A DNA stretch of 64,000 nt from Chloroflexota bacterium (GTDB lineage Bacteria; Chloroflexota; Anaerolineae; Anaerolineales; Villigracilaceae). The position numbers and the translations under genes were made by a program. Of this stretch, positions 16,608-23,587 are shown piece by piece. Position 1 is the stretch's first letter. Each line of letters starts with the position of its first letter. The notes beneath the pieces were generated by a model, which ran no database searches, was not told the DNA's origin, and saw only the letters and a list, made by a program, of their open reading frames with translations. The stretch spans positions 35,770 through 99,769 of the forward strand of contig JACRLB010000016.1 of NCBI GenBank assembly GCA_016235445.1. The letters run 5' to 3'.

Positions 16608-18329
16608 ATGGCTGAAAATAAAGATCAAATTGGTTATATCGTTGGCGGTGGATTAAAGGAATCATTTCAGGCGCGACTCACCGTCTCTGCACAAGAAGTA
16701 CAGGAAGGCGCGTTTGTTGTCATTGAAAATTCCAACTGGCGGTATTACGGGCTTGTGACTGACATTCAACTTGGCGCGACAGATCCGCGTTTTGCGGATG
16801 AACAGATGGAAAAACGTTTTCCGCCAGAATTGGCACAAGCATTGCATGGAAGGACTTTATATACCAACCTCGAAATCCTACCCGCCTTGATGCAGGATAT
16901 TGGACCTGACCTTGCCTCACCCAAGTATGTGGAATGGCGAAGCGAAAACCCCGAAGACCCAAAGCCGATTCCTGTAAAGACTGTTCCGCCTCACCATTCG
17001 CCAGTAGAAATGGCGAAGCCCGAACATATCGCAGGAATATATGGTGACCCAGAAAAGACAGGTAACTTTATCATCGGCTACACCCGCGAGCAGGGACATC
17101 CTGTATGTATTGACATGGAAAAGTTCGTGCAGCGGTCGTCGGGGGTGTTTGGGGCGACGGGCACGGGCAAGTCGTTTTTGACGCGGTTGGTGCTGGCGGG
17201 GTTGATGCACTACAACAAGGCGTCGGTGTTGGTGCTGGACATGCACAACGAGTACGGGTTTGACGATGTGGCGTCAGACACGAAAAAAGCCGTGACGGGA
17301 CTCAAGACCAAGTTCAAGTCGAAGATACGAATCGTCGGCTTGGGAGCAGGAGCAACCATCAGAGGGCAAGTCCCCGACTTTAATTTGGAAATCTCAACAG
17401 GCGACATATCCACAAGTGATATTGAAACGTTGAGCCGTGAATTGAATCTGAAAGAGACCACGCCCACCACGTTGAATGCGTTGTATGGGTCGTTCAGGGA
17501 TAAATGGTTTGCAGAGTTTCGCGGGATGAATCGGAATCAGGTGACGATTGAGGATGAAAGAGGAAAGAAGAAAGAAGTGCCTGCTGAGGGGAGTGTGGCG
17601 GCGTGGGCGGACAGCAACGGCGTGAACGTGATGGCGGCGGAGGCTCTGCACGATAAACTGCGGCGCTTGTTCGGCAAGCCGTATATCGTCGAGAAGCCCG
17701 CCGCGGACAGCGTGAAGAATATCATCGACGCGCTGGAGAATGGTCAGCATGTGGTGCTGTCGTATGGCGAACATGAAAGCGACCTGGATTATCTGCTCGT
17801 GTCGAATTTGCTGACGCGCAAGATCCGCGCGGCGTGGGAGAAGAAGACCAACGAATTCAGGACGCACGGTACTTCGACAGGCTCAGTATTCGAGCCGCGT
17901 CCGCTGGTGATCGTGGTGGAGGAGGCGCATAAACTGCTCAACCGTGAGATGGCGGCGCAGACCACCTTCGCGACCATCGCGCGCGAATTGCGCAAATATT
18001 ACGTGACCCTGCTGATCGTGGACCAGCGCCCGTCGCAGATATATGATGAGGTGATGAGTCAGTTGGGGACGCGCATCAGCGGCTGGCTCGGCGATGACCT
18101 GGATATTCAAGCCGTGCTTTCGGGTCTTTCGGGACGGGACGCTCTGCGCGGTATGCTGGCGCGACTGCAACCGAAAGAGGAAGTTCTATTATTAGGATGG
18201 GGAGTTCCGATGCCGCTGCCTGTCAAGTCTCGCAGGTATGATGATGCGTTTTGGAAGGAGTTGTTGGGAGATAGTCGAAAGAGAAGTGATAAAGAGATTA
18301 ATAAGGAGATGGGCTTTTATTCAGGTTAA
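16608..18329 (+). CDS. herA: HerA-like hexameric DNA translocase
   Basis: HerA is an FtsK/VirB4-type ATPase that partners NurA in DNA end resection. The 573-residue protein has an N-terminal HAS barrel (about 5-80), the Walker A 'GATGTGKSFLTRLVL' (about 182-196), 'VLDMHNEYGF', the Walker B 'LVIVVEEAHKLLNRE' (about 430-443) and the 'QRPSQI' and 'RISG' segments of the C-terminal ATPase core. The ORF track begins at a TTG; the ATG at 16608 has a perfect GGAGG and is preferred. About residue 422 the sequence 'STGSVFEPR' comes from a dispersed repeat shared with recF. The stop codon TAA sits exactly at the edge of the IS630 element, so the native C-terminus may have been replaced. Confidence 0.88.
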   Translation: MAENKDQIGYIVGGGLKESFQARLTVSAQEVQEGAFVVIENSNWRYYGLVTDIQLGATDPRFADEQMEKRFPPELAQALHGRTLYTNLEILPALMQDIGPDLASPKYVEWRSENPEDPKPIPVKTVPPHHSPVEMAKPEHIAGIYGDPEKTGNFIIGYTREQGHPVCIDMEKFVQRSSGVFGATGTGKSFLTRLVLAGLMHYNKASVLVLDMHNEYGFDDVASDTKKAVTGLKTKFKSKIRIVGLGAGATIRGQVPDFNLEISTGDISTSDIETLSRELNLKETTPTTLNALYGSFRDKWFAEFRGMNRNQVTIEDERGKKKEVPAEGSVAAWADSNGVNVMAAEALHDKLRRLFGKPYIVEKPAADSVKNIIDALENGQHVVLSYGEHESDLDYLLVSNLLTRKIRAAWEKKTNEFRTHGTSTGSVFEPRPLVIVVEEAHKLLNREMAAQTTFATIARELRKYYVTLLIVDQRPSQIYDEVMSQLGTRISGWLGDDLDIQAVLSGLSGRDALRGMLARLQPKEEVLLLGWGVPMPLPVKSRRYDDAFWKELLGDSRKRSDKEINKEMGFYSG

Positions 18330-18877
18330 CCTAAGTTGCCTAACAGAAAGTTTTGCATTGTGAAAGAATCCGAGCAGTAAATCTGGTCTATGGCGTAAGC
18401 GAGCAAAGCCACGATCCAGCATGAAGCGAATTTCTTCTTTGCATTCAGGACGAGCATTTTGAGATGTTGCTTGACATTACCATGGCAATATTCTTCCGGG
18501 TTAAGTTGAGGAGCATACGGAGGTAATTCTTCAACAAAGATTTCAGGCTGGTTTCGCAAATATGCTTTTGTCTTTTTGCTGGTATGAATGCTGGCTCGAT
18601 CCCAAATCAAAATGAACTTGCCTGGAATGTGTCGTTGAACATGTTTTAATGCTGTAATCAGTGTTTCGCTATTGACCGAACCTTCAAAATGTTTTTTGTA
18701 GATTTTGCCTGACAGGGTCAACGCTACCGCAGTGGAGACTGCGCGACGCTCCTTCGTAACTCTACGGAAGATCGGGCGTTTTCCCCGACGAGCCCAAGTC
18801 GTTGCCAAGTGTTCTTGAAAGGAAAAGCCAAATTCATCCCAAAATACGATTGTTGCGCCGAGCCGCCAAGACTTTTT
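18326..18877 (-). CDS. IS630-family transposase, DDE domain part
   Basis: This frame contains 'FWDEFGFSFQEH' (first catalytic Asp), 'ILIWDRASIHTSKK' (second Asp, the classic IS630 'DNASIH' region) and 'LPPYAPQLNPEEYCHG' (catalytic Glu), so the catalytic triad is present. It lacks its own good start. Its open frame begins right at a run of seven A (minus strand) at which the upstream ORF would have to shift by +1 to continue 'RIKKSWRLGATIVFWDEF'. Together the two parts make a transposase of usual IS630 size. The ORF-track entry starting at 18808 is just an internal TTG of this frame. Confidence 0.8.
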   Translation of the reverse strand, partial: KKSWRLGATIVFWDEFGFSFQEHLATTWARRGKRPIFRRVTKERRAVSTAVALTLSGKIYKKHFEGSVNSETLITALKHVQRHIPGKFILIWDRASIHTSKKTKAYLRNQPEIFVEELPPYAPQLNPEEYCHGNVKQHLKMLVLNAKKKFASCWIVALLAYAIDQIYCSDSFTMQNFLLGNLG

Positions 18878-19372
18878 TTATCCTTGGCCAATCTCGCTGC
18901 AACCATGCCGTAACCAGCGCTGTATCTTGCTCAATTGCCTGCGGTAGAGGCTTTTGCGGGCTGAAACCCAATTTCCGCAACAAGCGATTGACATATTTGG
19001 GATGATAAGTAATTTTAAACTTCTGCTGAATCAACTGCTGCACGCGTCCCAACGTCCAACGATCTGTTGGAAATCCATTCGCCAATGCACCGCGATCCAA
19101 CATGTACTTCAGCTTTTGCTTTTGCGATGGGTCCAGTTTGGATTGAGTACCCGCCGCTTTTCTTTTTCGGAGACCTCGCATGCCTTTCGCTTCTATTACC
19201 TTGGCCCAATTGCTGACTGTTGCTCGGCTAACACCCAATTGCCGCGCAATTTCCGCCTGGCTTAATTTGCCTGCTTTCAAAAGGCGCCCACCTTCCAGTC
19301 GCCTTTCTTCCATTTGTTCACGGGTTAAATACGATGGCTTCCATGTCATACTGCCAATTGTAAATCAATCTC
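18328..19372 (-). mobile_element. IS630-type insertion sequence (ends approximate)
   Basis: The roughly 1.05-kb unit encodes a helix-turn-helix N-terminal part and a DDE C-terminal part of a transposase, in two frames on the minus strand. IS630 elements insert at TA; the herA stop TAA provides a TA at one edge and 'ttgtaaat' one at the other. I could not find convincing terminal inverted repeats by eye, so the exact ends are uncertain. It separates herA from the DUF488 gene. Confidence 0.7.
18834..19349 (-). CDS. IS630-family transposase, N-terminal HTH part
   Basis: The 171-residue frame reads 'LSQAEIARQLGVSRATVSNWAKV' (helix-turn-helix, about 32-54) and then the linker and second winged region 'RWTLGRVQQLIQQKF' and 'KYVNRLLRKLGFSPQKP' typical of IS630 transposases. 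It runs out of frame at the A7 run (T7 on plus strand, 18873-18879) and ends soon after with non-homologous residues. Production of full-length transposase needs frameshifting or transcript slippage, a known control mechanism in several IS families; otherwise the copy is dead. Confidence 0.85.
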   Translation of the reverse strand: MTWKPSYLTREQMEERRLEGGRLLKAGKLSQAEIARQLGVSRATVSNWAKVIEAKGMRGLRKRKAAGTQSKLDPSQKQKLKYMLDRGALANGFPTDRWTLGRVQQLIQQKFKITYHPKYVNRLLRKLGFSPQKPLPQAIEQDTALVTAWLQRDWPRIKKVLAARRNNRILG

Positions 19373-19383
19373 AGAGAAAAGCG

Positions 19384-20262
19384 ATGATGTACTACCGTAG
19401 AAAATTACTCTTAGCCTTGCTTGAAGTTTTTGATGGCAGTCTGAAAAGAACAGATTGCGAAAAACTTCTATTTAATTTTTGTCAAACAACTGGCAAGAAT
19501 CATTATGATTTTTTTCCTTATCAGTATGGTCCATTTAGCTTTCTATCCTATTATGATAAGAGGCGATTAACTGAGCTTAATTTGTTGAAAGCCACTGATG
19601 ATTTCGAATTGAAAACAACGCATTCATACCTAAAAGAAATAACGACTGCCGATAAGAATGCGTTGTTGAGACTAAAAGCTAGTGGGCTTCGCGGAAGAAA
19701 TTTAATTCGAAAAACATATCGAGAATATCCTCAGCTTGCCTCTCGTAGCAAAATTGCTGCTGAGTTGTTTGACTCGGAAGAAATAAAACAAATTCAGTTT
19801 GCATGGAATACCGACCAAAAGCCTTTTATTTACACACTTGGCTATGAAGGACTAACAATTGATGCGTTTTTAAACAAATTAATCGCCAACAACATTATGG
19901 CAGTGGTAGATGTGCGTAATAATCCACAATCTATGAAATATGGTTTCTCGAAAAAGAGCTTTAGCGACTATATTGAAAAAGCTGGGATGAAATACGTTCA
20001 CATTCCTGAACTTGGGATACCATCAGCAATGCGTAAGGGGTTGGGCAAGAGCGTTTCTTATGAAAAGCTCTTTAGTAAGTACGAGTCTGATTTATTGCCA
20101 AATCAAGAAGAAGCAAAAGCGCAATTACGCAATTTGATCGCTAAATATTCGCGTATCGCGATGGTCTGTTTTGAAGCTGATCATCATTTCTGCCATCGGC
20201 ATACTTTGATTGAAAATTTAGAGAAGGAAAAATCTTTACCTAAGCCTGTTATCCATCTTTAG
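19384..20262 (+). CDS. DUF488-domain protein with N-terminal winged-helix-like region
   Basis: The 292-residue protein has a C-terminal DUF488 domain (about 148-290): 'YTLGYEGLTIDAFLNKL', 'VVDVRNNPQSMKYGFSK', 'YVHIPELGIPS' and 'MVCFEADHHFCHRH', where the Cys and His are the family's conserved residues. The N-terminal ~130 residues ('RKLLLALLEVFDGSLKRTDCEKLLFNF') look like a DNA-binding or SocA-like helical region, which is a weak call. The track start 68 codons upstream lies inside the IS element; I use the ATG at 19384. The next gene is 14 bases downstream. Base composition is clearly more AT-rich than in herA, consistent with transfer. Confidence 0.75.
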   Translation: MMYYRRKLLLALLEVFDGSLKRTDCEKLLFNFCQTTGKNHYDFFPYQYGPFSFLSYYDKRRLTELNLLKATDDFELKTTHSYLKEITTADKNALLRLKASGLRGRNLIRKTYREYPQLASRSKIAAELFDSEEIKQIQFAWNTDQKPFIYTLGYEGLTIDAFLNKLIANNIMAVVDVRNNPQSMKYGFSKKSFSDYIEKAGMKYVHIPELGIPSAMRKGLGKSVSYEKLFSKYESDLLPNQEEAKAQLRNLIAKYSRIAMVCFEADHHFCHRHTLIENLEKEKSLPKPVIHL

Positions 20263-20276
20263 AAAGAGGGGCGATA

Positions 20277-21113
20277 ATGCCTTACCTGCCAGATGAACTT
20301 CCAAAAGCCAAAGTTCTAATTACGGTTAAAACCTATCCATTGCCATCGCGTAGCTATACGGAATTGGTATGTACGGCGGGATTGTTAGACGGGGAAAAAT
20401 GGATTCGAATCTATCCTGTTCCATTTCGCTTTTTACAAGATGGGGATAAATATCCGAAATATTCCTGGGTAGAACTTGATTTAGTTCGCAACACAAAGGA
20501 TTTTCGCCCCGAAAGTTATCGTCTTAAACTTGGCGTAGATGAGCACATTACGATTTTAGACAAGATTGGTACTGCTAACGATTGGATGGGGCGTAAAAGC
20601 TATGTTTTGAAAGAAGTGTATTCATCTATGACTGAATTAATTCGGCTTGCAAAAAGCCCGCAACAAAAATCACTTGCGACTTTGAAGCCTGCTCGTATTG
20701 TTGACTTTGTTGTTGAAGATGATGAACGCGAATGGAAGCAGGAATGGCTGGATCAACTCAAGCAAATGAATATGTTTGAAATGCCAACAAATAATGGGCA
20801 AAGAAAAGTCATCAAGAAATTACCCTATAAATTTTCTTACCGCTTTTTCTCAGAGGGAGATACCGAACCCCGAAAAATGATGATTGAAGATTGGGAAATT
20901 GGAGCATTATTTTGGAATTGTTTATATAGAACCGATGGCGATGAGCAGGCTGCGTTGGAATTAGTAAGACAGAAATACTTTGATGAATTCATGGAAAAAG
21001 ACTTGTATTTATTTGTAGGTACGACACACAGGTTCCATAATGTTGCTCCAAACCCGTTTGTAATTATTGGTGTGTTTTATCCACCAAAAACCGACCAATT
21101 GCTCTTGTTGTAA
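20277..21113 (+). CDS. Unknown protein paired with DUF488
   Basis: I cannot assign a function. The 278-residue soluble protein begins with 'AKVLITVKTYPLPSRSYTELVCTAG' and 'GEKWIRIYPVPFRFL', suggesting a small beta-barrel. A middle helical segment and a C-terminal 'YRFFSEGDTEPRKMMIEDWEIG' and 'FVGTTHRFHNVAPNPFVIIGVF' follow. I recall proteins of this type beside DUF488 genes elsewhere, so the two probably work as a unit; this is from memory and needs a database check. It is 14 bases after DUF488, with GAAAGAGGGGCG upstream acting as Shine-Dalgarno. Confidence 0.6.
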   Translation: MPYLPDELPKAKVLITVKTYPLPSRSYTELVCTAGLLDGEKWIRIYPVPFRFLQDGDKYPKYSWVELDLVRNTKDFRPESYRLKLGVDEHITILDKIGTANDWMGRKSYVLKEVYSSMTELIRLAKSPQQKSLATLKPARIVDFVVEDDEREWKQEWLDQLKQMNMFEMPTNNGQRKVIKKLPYKFSYRFFSEGDTEPRKMMIEDWEIGALFWNCLYRTDGDEQAALELVRQKYFDEFMEKDLYLFVGTTHRFHNVAPNPFVIIGVFYPPKTDQLLLL

Positions 21114-21129
21114 AACAAAGAAAGTTAGC

Positions 21130-21180
21130 GAGGGGCTGATTGATGGTGAGACATGTCCGCGTGAGGTTGTCAAAGGAATG
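21130..21180. repeat. Dispersed repeat, copy 1
   Basis: The ~50-bp sequence beginning 'gaggggctgattgatggtga' recurs at 21996, 22091 and (diverged) 22871. This copy lies between the DUF488 pair and the Phd/VapC promoter. Confidence 0.8.
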
Positions 21181-21184
21181 GTAT

Positions 21185-21239
21185 TTGACAAATATTCGCC
21201 TCAAGAGTATATTTCCAATTGATTAATCGGTTAATCAAT
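21185..21239 (+). promoter_or_regulatory. Promoter and palindromic operator of the Phd/VapC operon
   Basis: TTGACA (21185-21190), a 17-base spacer and TATATT (21208-21213) form a near-consensus vegetative promoter. Immediately downstream, attgattaa (21218-21226) and its perfect complement (21231-21239) form a palindrome covering the expected start site, followed by the AGGAG of the antitoxin gene. Phd/YefM-type antitoxins bind such palindromes to repress their own operon. Confidence 0.8.
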
Positions 21240-21251
21240 CAGGAGAACACC

Positions 21252-21551
21252 ATGCTTAAGACTATTAGCGCCACAAAGGCACGAATCAACTTTGGAGATG
21301 TGATGAAGCAGGCAAAAATTGCGCCTGTTATTGTTGAGCGCGGCGGCAAGGCTGAGGTTGTGGTCATTTCCAAGAAGGCGTACGATCAATTGGTTGCCGC
21401 AAAATCTAATACAAATATACAGAAGCGGATCGAAGTTTTGCACGCGCAAATCCGCAAGGAGCTTGCTGGTAAAGCTTTGCCCGATCTTGCAGATGTAATT
21501 CGCCAGGGAAGGGAAGAACGCGATGAGCAACTCCTCAACAATCTGCGTTGA
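21252..21551 (+). CDS. Phd/YefM-family antitoxin
   Basis: The 99-residue protein starts 'MLKTISATKARINFGDVMKQA' and has 'VIVERGGKAEVVVISKKAYDQL', the N-terminal DNA-binding fold of Phd/YefM antitoxins. The C-terminal half ('KALPDLADVIRQGREERDEQL') should wrap the toxin. It overlaps the toxin start by 29 bases, typical for tight coupling. I use the ATG at 21252 (AGGAG upstream) rather than the track start 11 codons earlier, which lies within the operator palindrome. It is expected to be autoregulatory. Confidence 0.88.
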   Translation: MLKTISATKARINFGDVMKQAKIAPVIVERGGKAEVVVISKKAYDQLVAAKSNTNIQKRIEVLHAQIRKELAGKALPDLADVIRQGREERDEQLLNNLR

Positions 21552-21951
21552 TGCAAGCATAATTCTCAGATACGCGCTTCGACCTGATGATGCCTCTATT
21601 CAAGAATTATGGCAATCGTGGATTTCAGAAGAAATACATTTGGTTGCGCCAACTTTATTATTTTACGAAGTCACCAACGGTTTGTATCAACAGCAGAAAA
21701 ATAACACCCTCTCCCCTGAAACCATCTGGCAAACGCTTGAGCTGTCACTTGAACTGCCGATCACTTTGGTCAACGAGGCAAACCTGCATCTGAAAGCGCG
21801 TGAAATTGCCATGCGATACAACCTCCCTGCCACGTATGATGCCCATTACCTTGCTCTGGCTGAATGGATGGATATCGAACTTTGGACTGCTGACCAAAGA
21901 TTGGTCAACACATTGAAACCGTTCAAGGTGAAATGGGTAAAAGGAATTTGA
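21523..21951 (+). CDS. VapC-type PIN-domain toxin
   Basis: The 142-residue PIN ribonuclease shows the acidic residues at the expected places: 'ICVDASIIL' (first Asp), 'LLFYEVTNGL' (Glu), 'ATYDAHYLALAE' (second Asp) and 'WTADQRLV' (third Asp). Toxins of this family cut tRNA or rRNA when the antitoxin is degraded. The gene overlaps the antitoxin and is followed 6 bases later by a terminator, so the module is a complete two-gene operon. Confidence 0.9.
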   Translation: MSNSSTICVDASIILRYALRPDDASIQELWQSWISEEIHLVAPTLLFYEVTNGLYQQQKNNTLSPETIWQTLELSLELPITLVNEANLHLKAREIAMRYNLPATYDAHYLALAEWMDIELWTADQRLVNTLKPFKVKWVKGI

Positions 21952-21957
21952 TACGAG

Positions 21958-21988
21958 AACTCGGAGGTCTATGGCTTCCGAGTTTTTT
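21958..21988 (+). terminator. Terminator of the Phd/VapC operon
   Basis: Stem aactcgga/tccgagtt with an 11-base loop and a run of six T. Confidence 0.85.
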
Positions 21989-21995
21989 GTTGAAT

Positions 21996-22140
21996 CGAGG
22001 GAACTGATTGATGGTGAGGCATGTCCGCGTGAGGTTGTCAATGGACCGCTTCGCGTCACGGATTCACGGACGGAAACGGATTTGGGTATGCGAGGGGCTG
22101 ATTGATGGCGAGACATGTCCGCGCGAGGTTGGTCAACGGA
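21996..22140. repeat. Tandem pair of the dispersed repeat, copies 2 and 3
   Basis: Two ~95-base units (21996-22090 and 22091-22140 with a shorter following tail) share 'ctgattgatgg', 'catgtccgcg' and, further on, 'tcacgga.tcac' words. They fill the space between the Phd/VapC terminator and the HicAB terminator. Apparent ORFs across them on both strands are artefacts. Confidence 0.75.
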
Positions 22141-22186
22141 CTCTGTCACGGACTCACAGATTGCGGGTGTGTGAGGGGAAGGGGGA

Positions 22187-22221
22187 ACAAAAACAGGCTC
22201 ATTGAATGAGCCTGTTTTTGT
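22187..22221 (-). terminator. Terminator of the HicAB operon
   Basis: A perfect 17-bp palindrome (acaaaaacaggctcatt and its complement) abuts the HicB stop codon. T-rich flanks on both strands would allow bidirectional termination. Confidence 0.88.
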
Positions 22222-22557
22222 TTATGCGTCCTGTCTTCTGAGTTTGTCGCTTGCCAGACGGTTGAGGCTGATGCCTTCTTCCTGCGCTTCGATTGCCAGC
22301 TTACGGTGTAGTTCGGGTGGGATGCGCACCATGAATTTGCCGCTAAAGCGTTTGCTGGAAAGCGGTTCGGGTGGGGTCTCACCATTTGTTTTCATATCCT
22401 TGACAACGTCCGCTACCACGCCACGGATACCCGCCAGCGCGGCTTCGGGGTTTTCGTCCAGCCAACTAAGGCTGGTAAATTCAACGCATAACCCCGCATA
22501 TTCCTGATCTTCTTCAGACCAGGTAACGCGATATGTGTAACGGTCATTTTTCAACAT
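22222..22557 (-). CDS. hicB: HicB-type antitoxin
   Basis: The 111-residue protein has the HicB partial RNase-H-like fold ('YTYRVTWSEEDQEYAGLCVEF', 'ENPEAALAGIRGVV') and a C-terminal ribbon-helix-helix region ('FMVRIPPELHRKLAIEAQEEGISLNRLASDKL'). It neutralises HicA and probably represses the operon. The ATG at 22557 has AAGGA upstream; the track start eight codons earlier is less well placed. It overlaps the hicA end by 14 bases. Confidence 0.88.
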   Translation of the reverse strand: MLKNDRYTYRVTWSEEDQEYAGLCVEFTSLSWLDENPEAALAGIRGVVADVVKDMKTNGETPPEPLSSKRFSGKFMVRIPPELHRKLAIEAQEEGISLNRLASDKLRRQDA

Positions 22558-22804
22558 GTCCTTCTGCCTCCAATCGCTCAATTGCCTTTAATACTTGTTT
22601 TACCTGATACGCTTTTGCCATGCCTTTATCGTTCTGAATGTTGACGCGCGGGTCGCCTTGCCATGGAGTTTTGTATACCCTGTGACTACTGCCTGTTTGT
22701 CGCGCTTCTCCAAAATAATGTTCGCAAACTTTACAGAGGTCTTGAAAGCGGATTCCCTTTGGGTTGCGTTTCATGTCAGCGATGAGGTTTGCTATTTTGG
22801 GCAT
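22544..22804 (-). CDS. hicA: HicA-type mRNA interferase toxin
   Basis: The 86-residue protein has a dsRNA-binding-like fold with the catalytic His in 'TGSSHRVYKTPW' and 'NIQNDKGMAKAYQVKQVLKAIE'. It is slightly longer than the smallest HicA proteins. The gene is the first of the pair (toxin first is usual for hicAB) and reads leftwards, away from the tRNA remnant. Confidence 0.88.
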   Translation of the reverse strand: MPKIANLIADMKRNPKGIRFQDLCKVCEHYFGEARQTGSSHRVYKTPWQGDPRVNIQNDKGMAKAYQVKQVLKAIERLEAEGHVEK

Positions 22805-22870
22805 ACGCCAATGATACCACTATTGATACTGCTGTGAAAGGGGTAAAACAACTCGAAATTCTTTTTGCTG

Positions 22871-22909
22871 GCGTGGGGCTGATTAATGATGGGTCATGTC
22901 CATGTGAGG
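22871..22909. repeat. Dispersed repeat, copy 4 (diverged)
   Basis: 'tggggctgattaatgatgg' and 'catgtcc' match the repeats at 21130, 21996 and 22091 with several changes. It lies just upstream of hicA, so the TA modules are bracketed by copies. Confidence 0.6.
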
Positions 22910-23002
22910 GGAGGGTTGGCAGGCTAATCCCCTATGTGAATAGTTCGTGATAGTCCGTTGAGGTGCGCACAATTGCGCCTTACGGAGATGACGTGCTTCT
23001 GT

Positions 23003-23028
23003 AAAAAAAGACCGCCATTAGGCGGTCT
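23003..23028 (-). terminator. Terminator behind the tRNA remnant
   Basis: Stem agaccgcc/ggcggtct with ATTA/TAAT loop, followed on the minus strand by seven T. It lies 5 bases beyond the 3' end of the tRNA fragment and is what a genuine tRNA gene end would look like. Confidence 0.88.
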
Positions 23029-23032
23029 GTAG

Positions 23033-23075
23033 TGCCGAGGGGGAGATTTGGACTCCCGACCAAGGGCTTATGAGT
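23033..23075 (-). pseudogene. 3' half of a tRNA gene (CAT anticodon); candidate attachment site
   Basis: Read on the minus strand, the sequence has a seven-base anticodon loop CTCATAA, a five-base anticodon-stem strand, a five-base variable loop, the T arm gggag-tccaaat-ctccc, the acceptor strand cctcggc and discriminator A, all at canonical spacing. The 5' strand of the anticodon stem, the D arm and the 5' acceptor strand are absent: the bases upstream do not pair. The T loop has C in place of the invariant second T, so it is not functional. A 3' tRNA half with its terminator is the usual scar of integration into a tRNA gene. The CAT anticodon fits tRNA-Met or tRNA-Ile2. Confidence 0.8.
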
Positions 23076-23587
23076 TAGCCTCACACTGGGCGATGTTTCT
23101 TGCCCGTATATGTGTGAGAAGCCCTGTGTTTTTCAACACTCTTGCCTATATATGGCGGTATTTTTGAATGATTATCAATTTGATAATCCCCTGCACATGA
23201 AAATGCAAGTAACTAATGATATGGTGAAAGTAGGCTTTGGTCAAGCCTTAATTTTGCCTTCCTGCTATGTTACAAAGTCGACTACTTTCAGTGAAATTTA
23301 CACTTCTTGGATTATGATATACTTGACATCTAATTAACAGTTAGTTTTTATTTGATAACAACAAACTTGCTTGGGGTATTGTCATGGAACAAATTGGGTT
23401 AGATATTAGAAATATTTATATCATTCACCGAGCTATGTCTGATAAATCAGCATTCTGCGGTTGTGTGTGTCTGGTTTTTTTTCAGAGGATGAAGTTTATA
23501 CAGGGGAAGATATTGCGCCTTAACAGAAACTTCCCCGGCATTAATTTCCAATTTGTAAGATAGATGAGTAAATTTAGGAGGATGCTA
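23076..23587. other. Gene-free stretch upstream of the VWA gene
   Basis: Directly beside the tRNA fragment, nested inverted repeats (ctcacac-t-gggc ... gccc ... gtgtgag, 23080-23118) can form a hairpin. A possible promoter is TTGACA at 23323-23328 with a weak TTTTAT 17 bases on, or TATACT at 23318-23323 with a short-spaced TTTACA. Two small frames (23110-23337 and 23384-23563) have no features of real genes. The region is strongly AT-rich. Confidence 0.4.

Noticed and set aside
22008-22205. 65-residue ORF between VapC and HicB
   Set aside because: It is the translation of the tandem dispersed repeat; the opposite-strand ORF 21745-22149 is the same artefact.
23033-23110. A complete functional tRNA gene
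   Set aside because: The 5' half (acceptor strand, D arm, anticodon 5' strand) does not exist and the T loop is mutated.
23110-23337. 75-residue ORF between the tRNA remnant and the VWA gene
   Set aside because: No domain, atypical composition, begins inside an inverted repeat.
23384-23563. 59-residue ORF ending right before the VWA frame
   Set aside because: No Shine-Dalgarno and no recognisable features; it could be a leader but nothing supports it.
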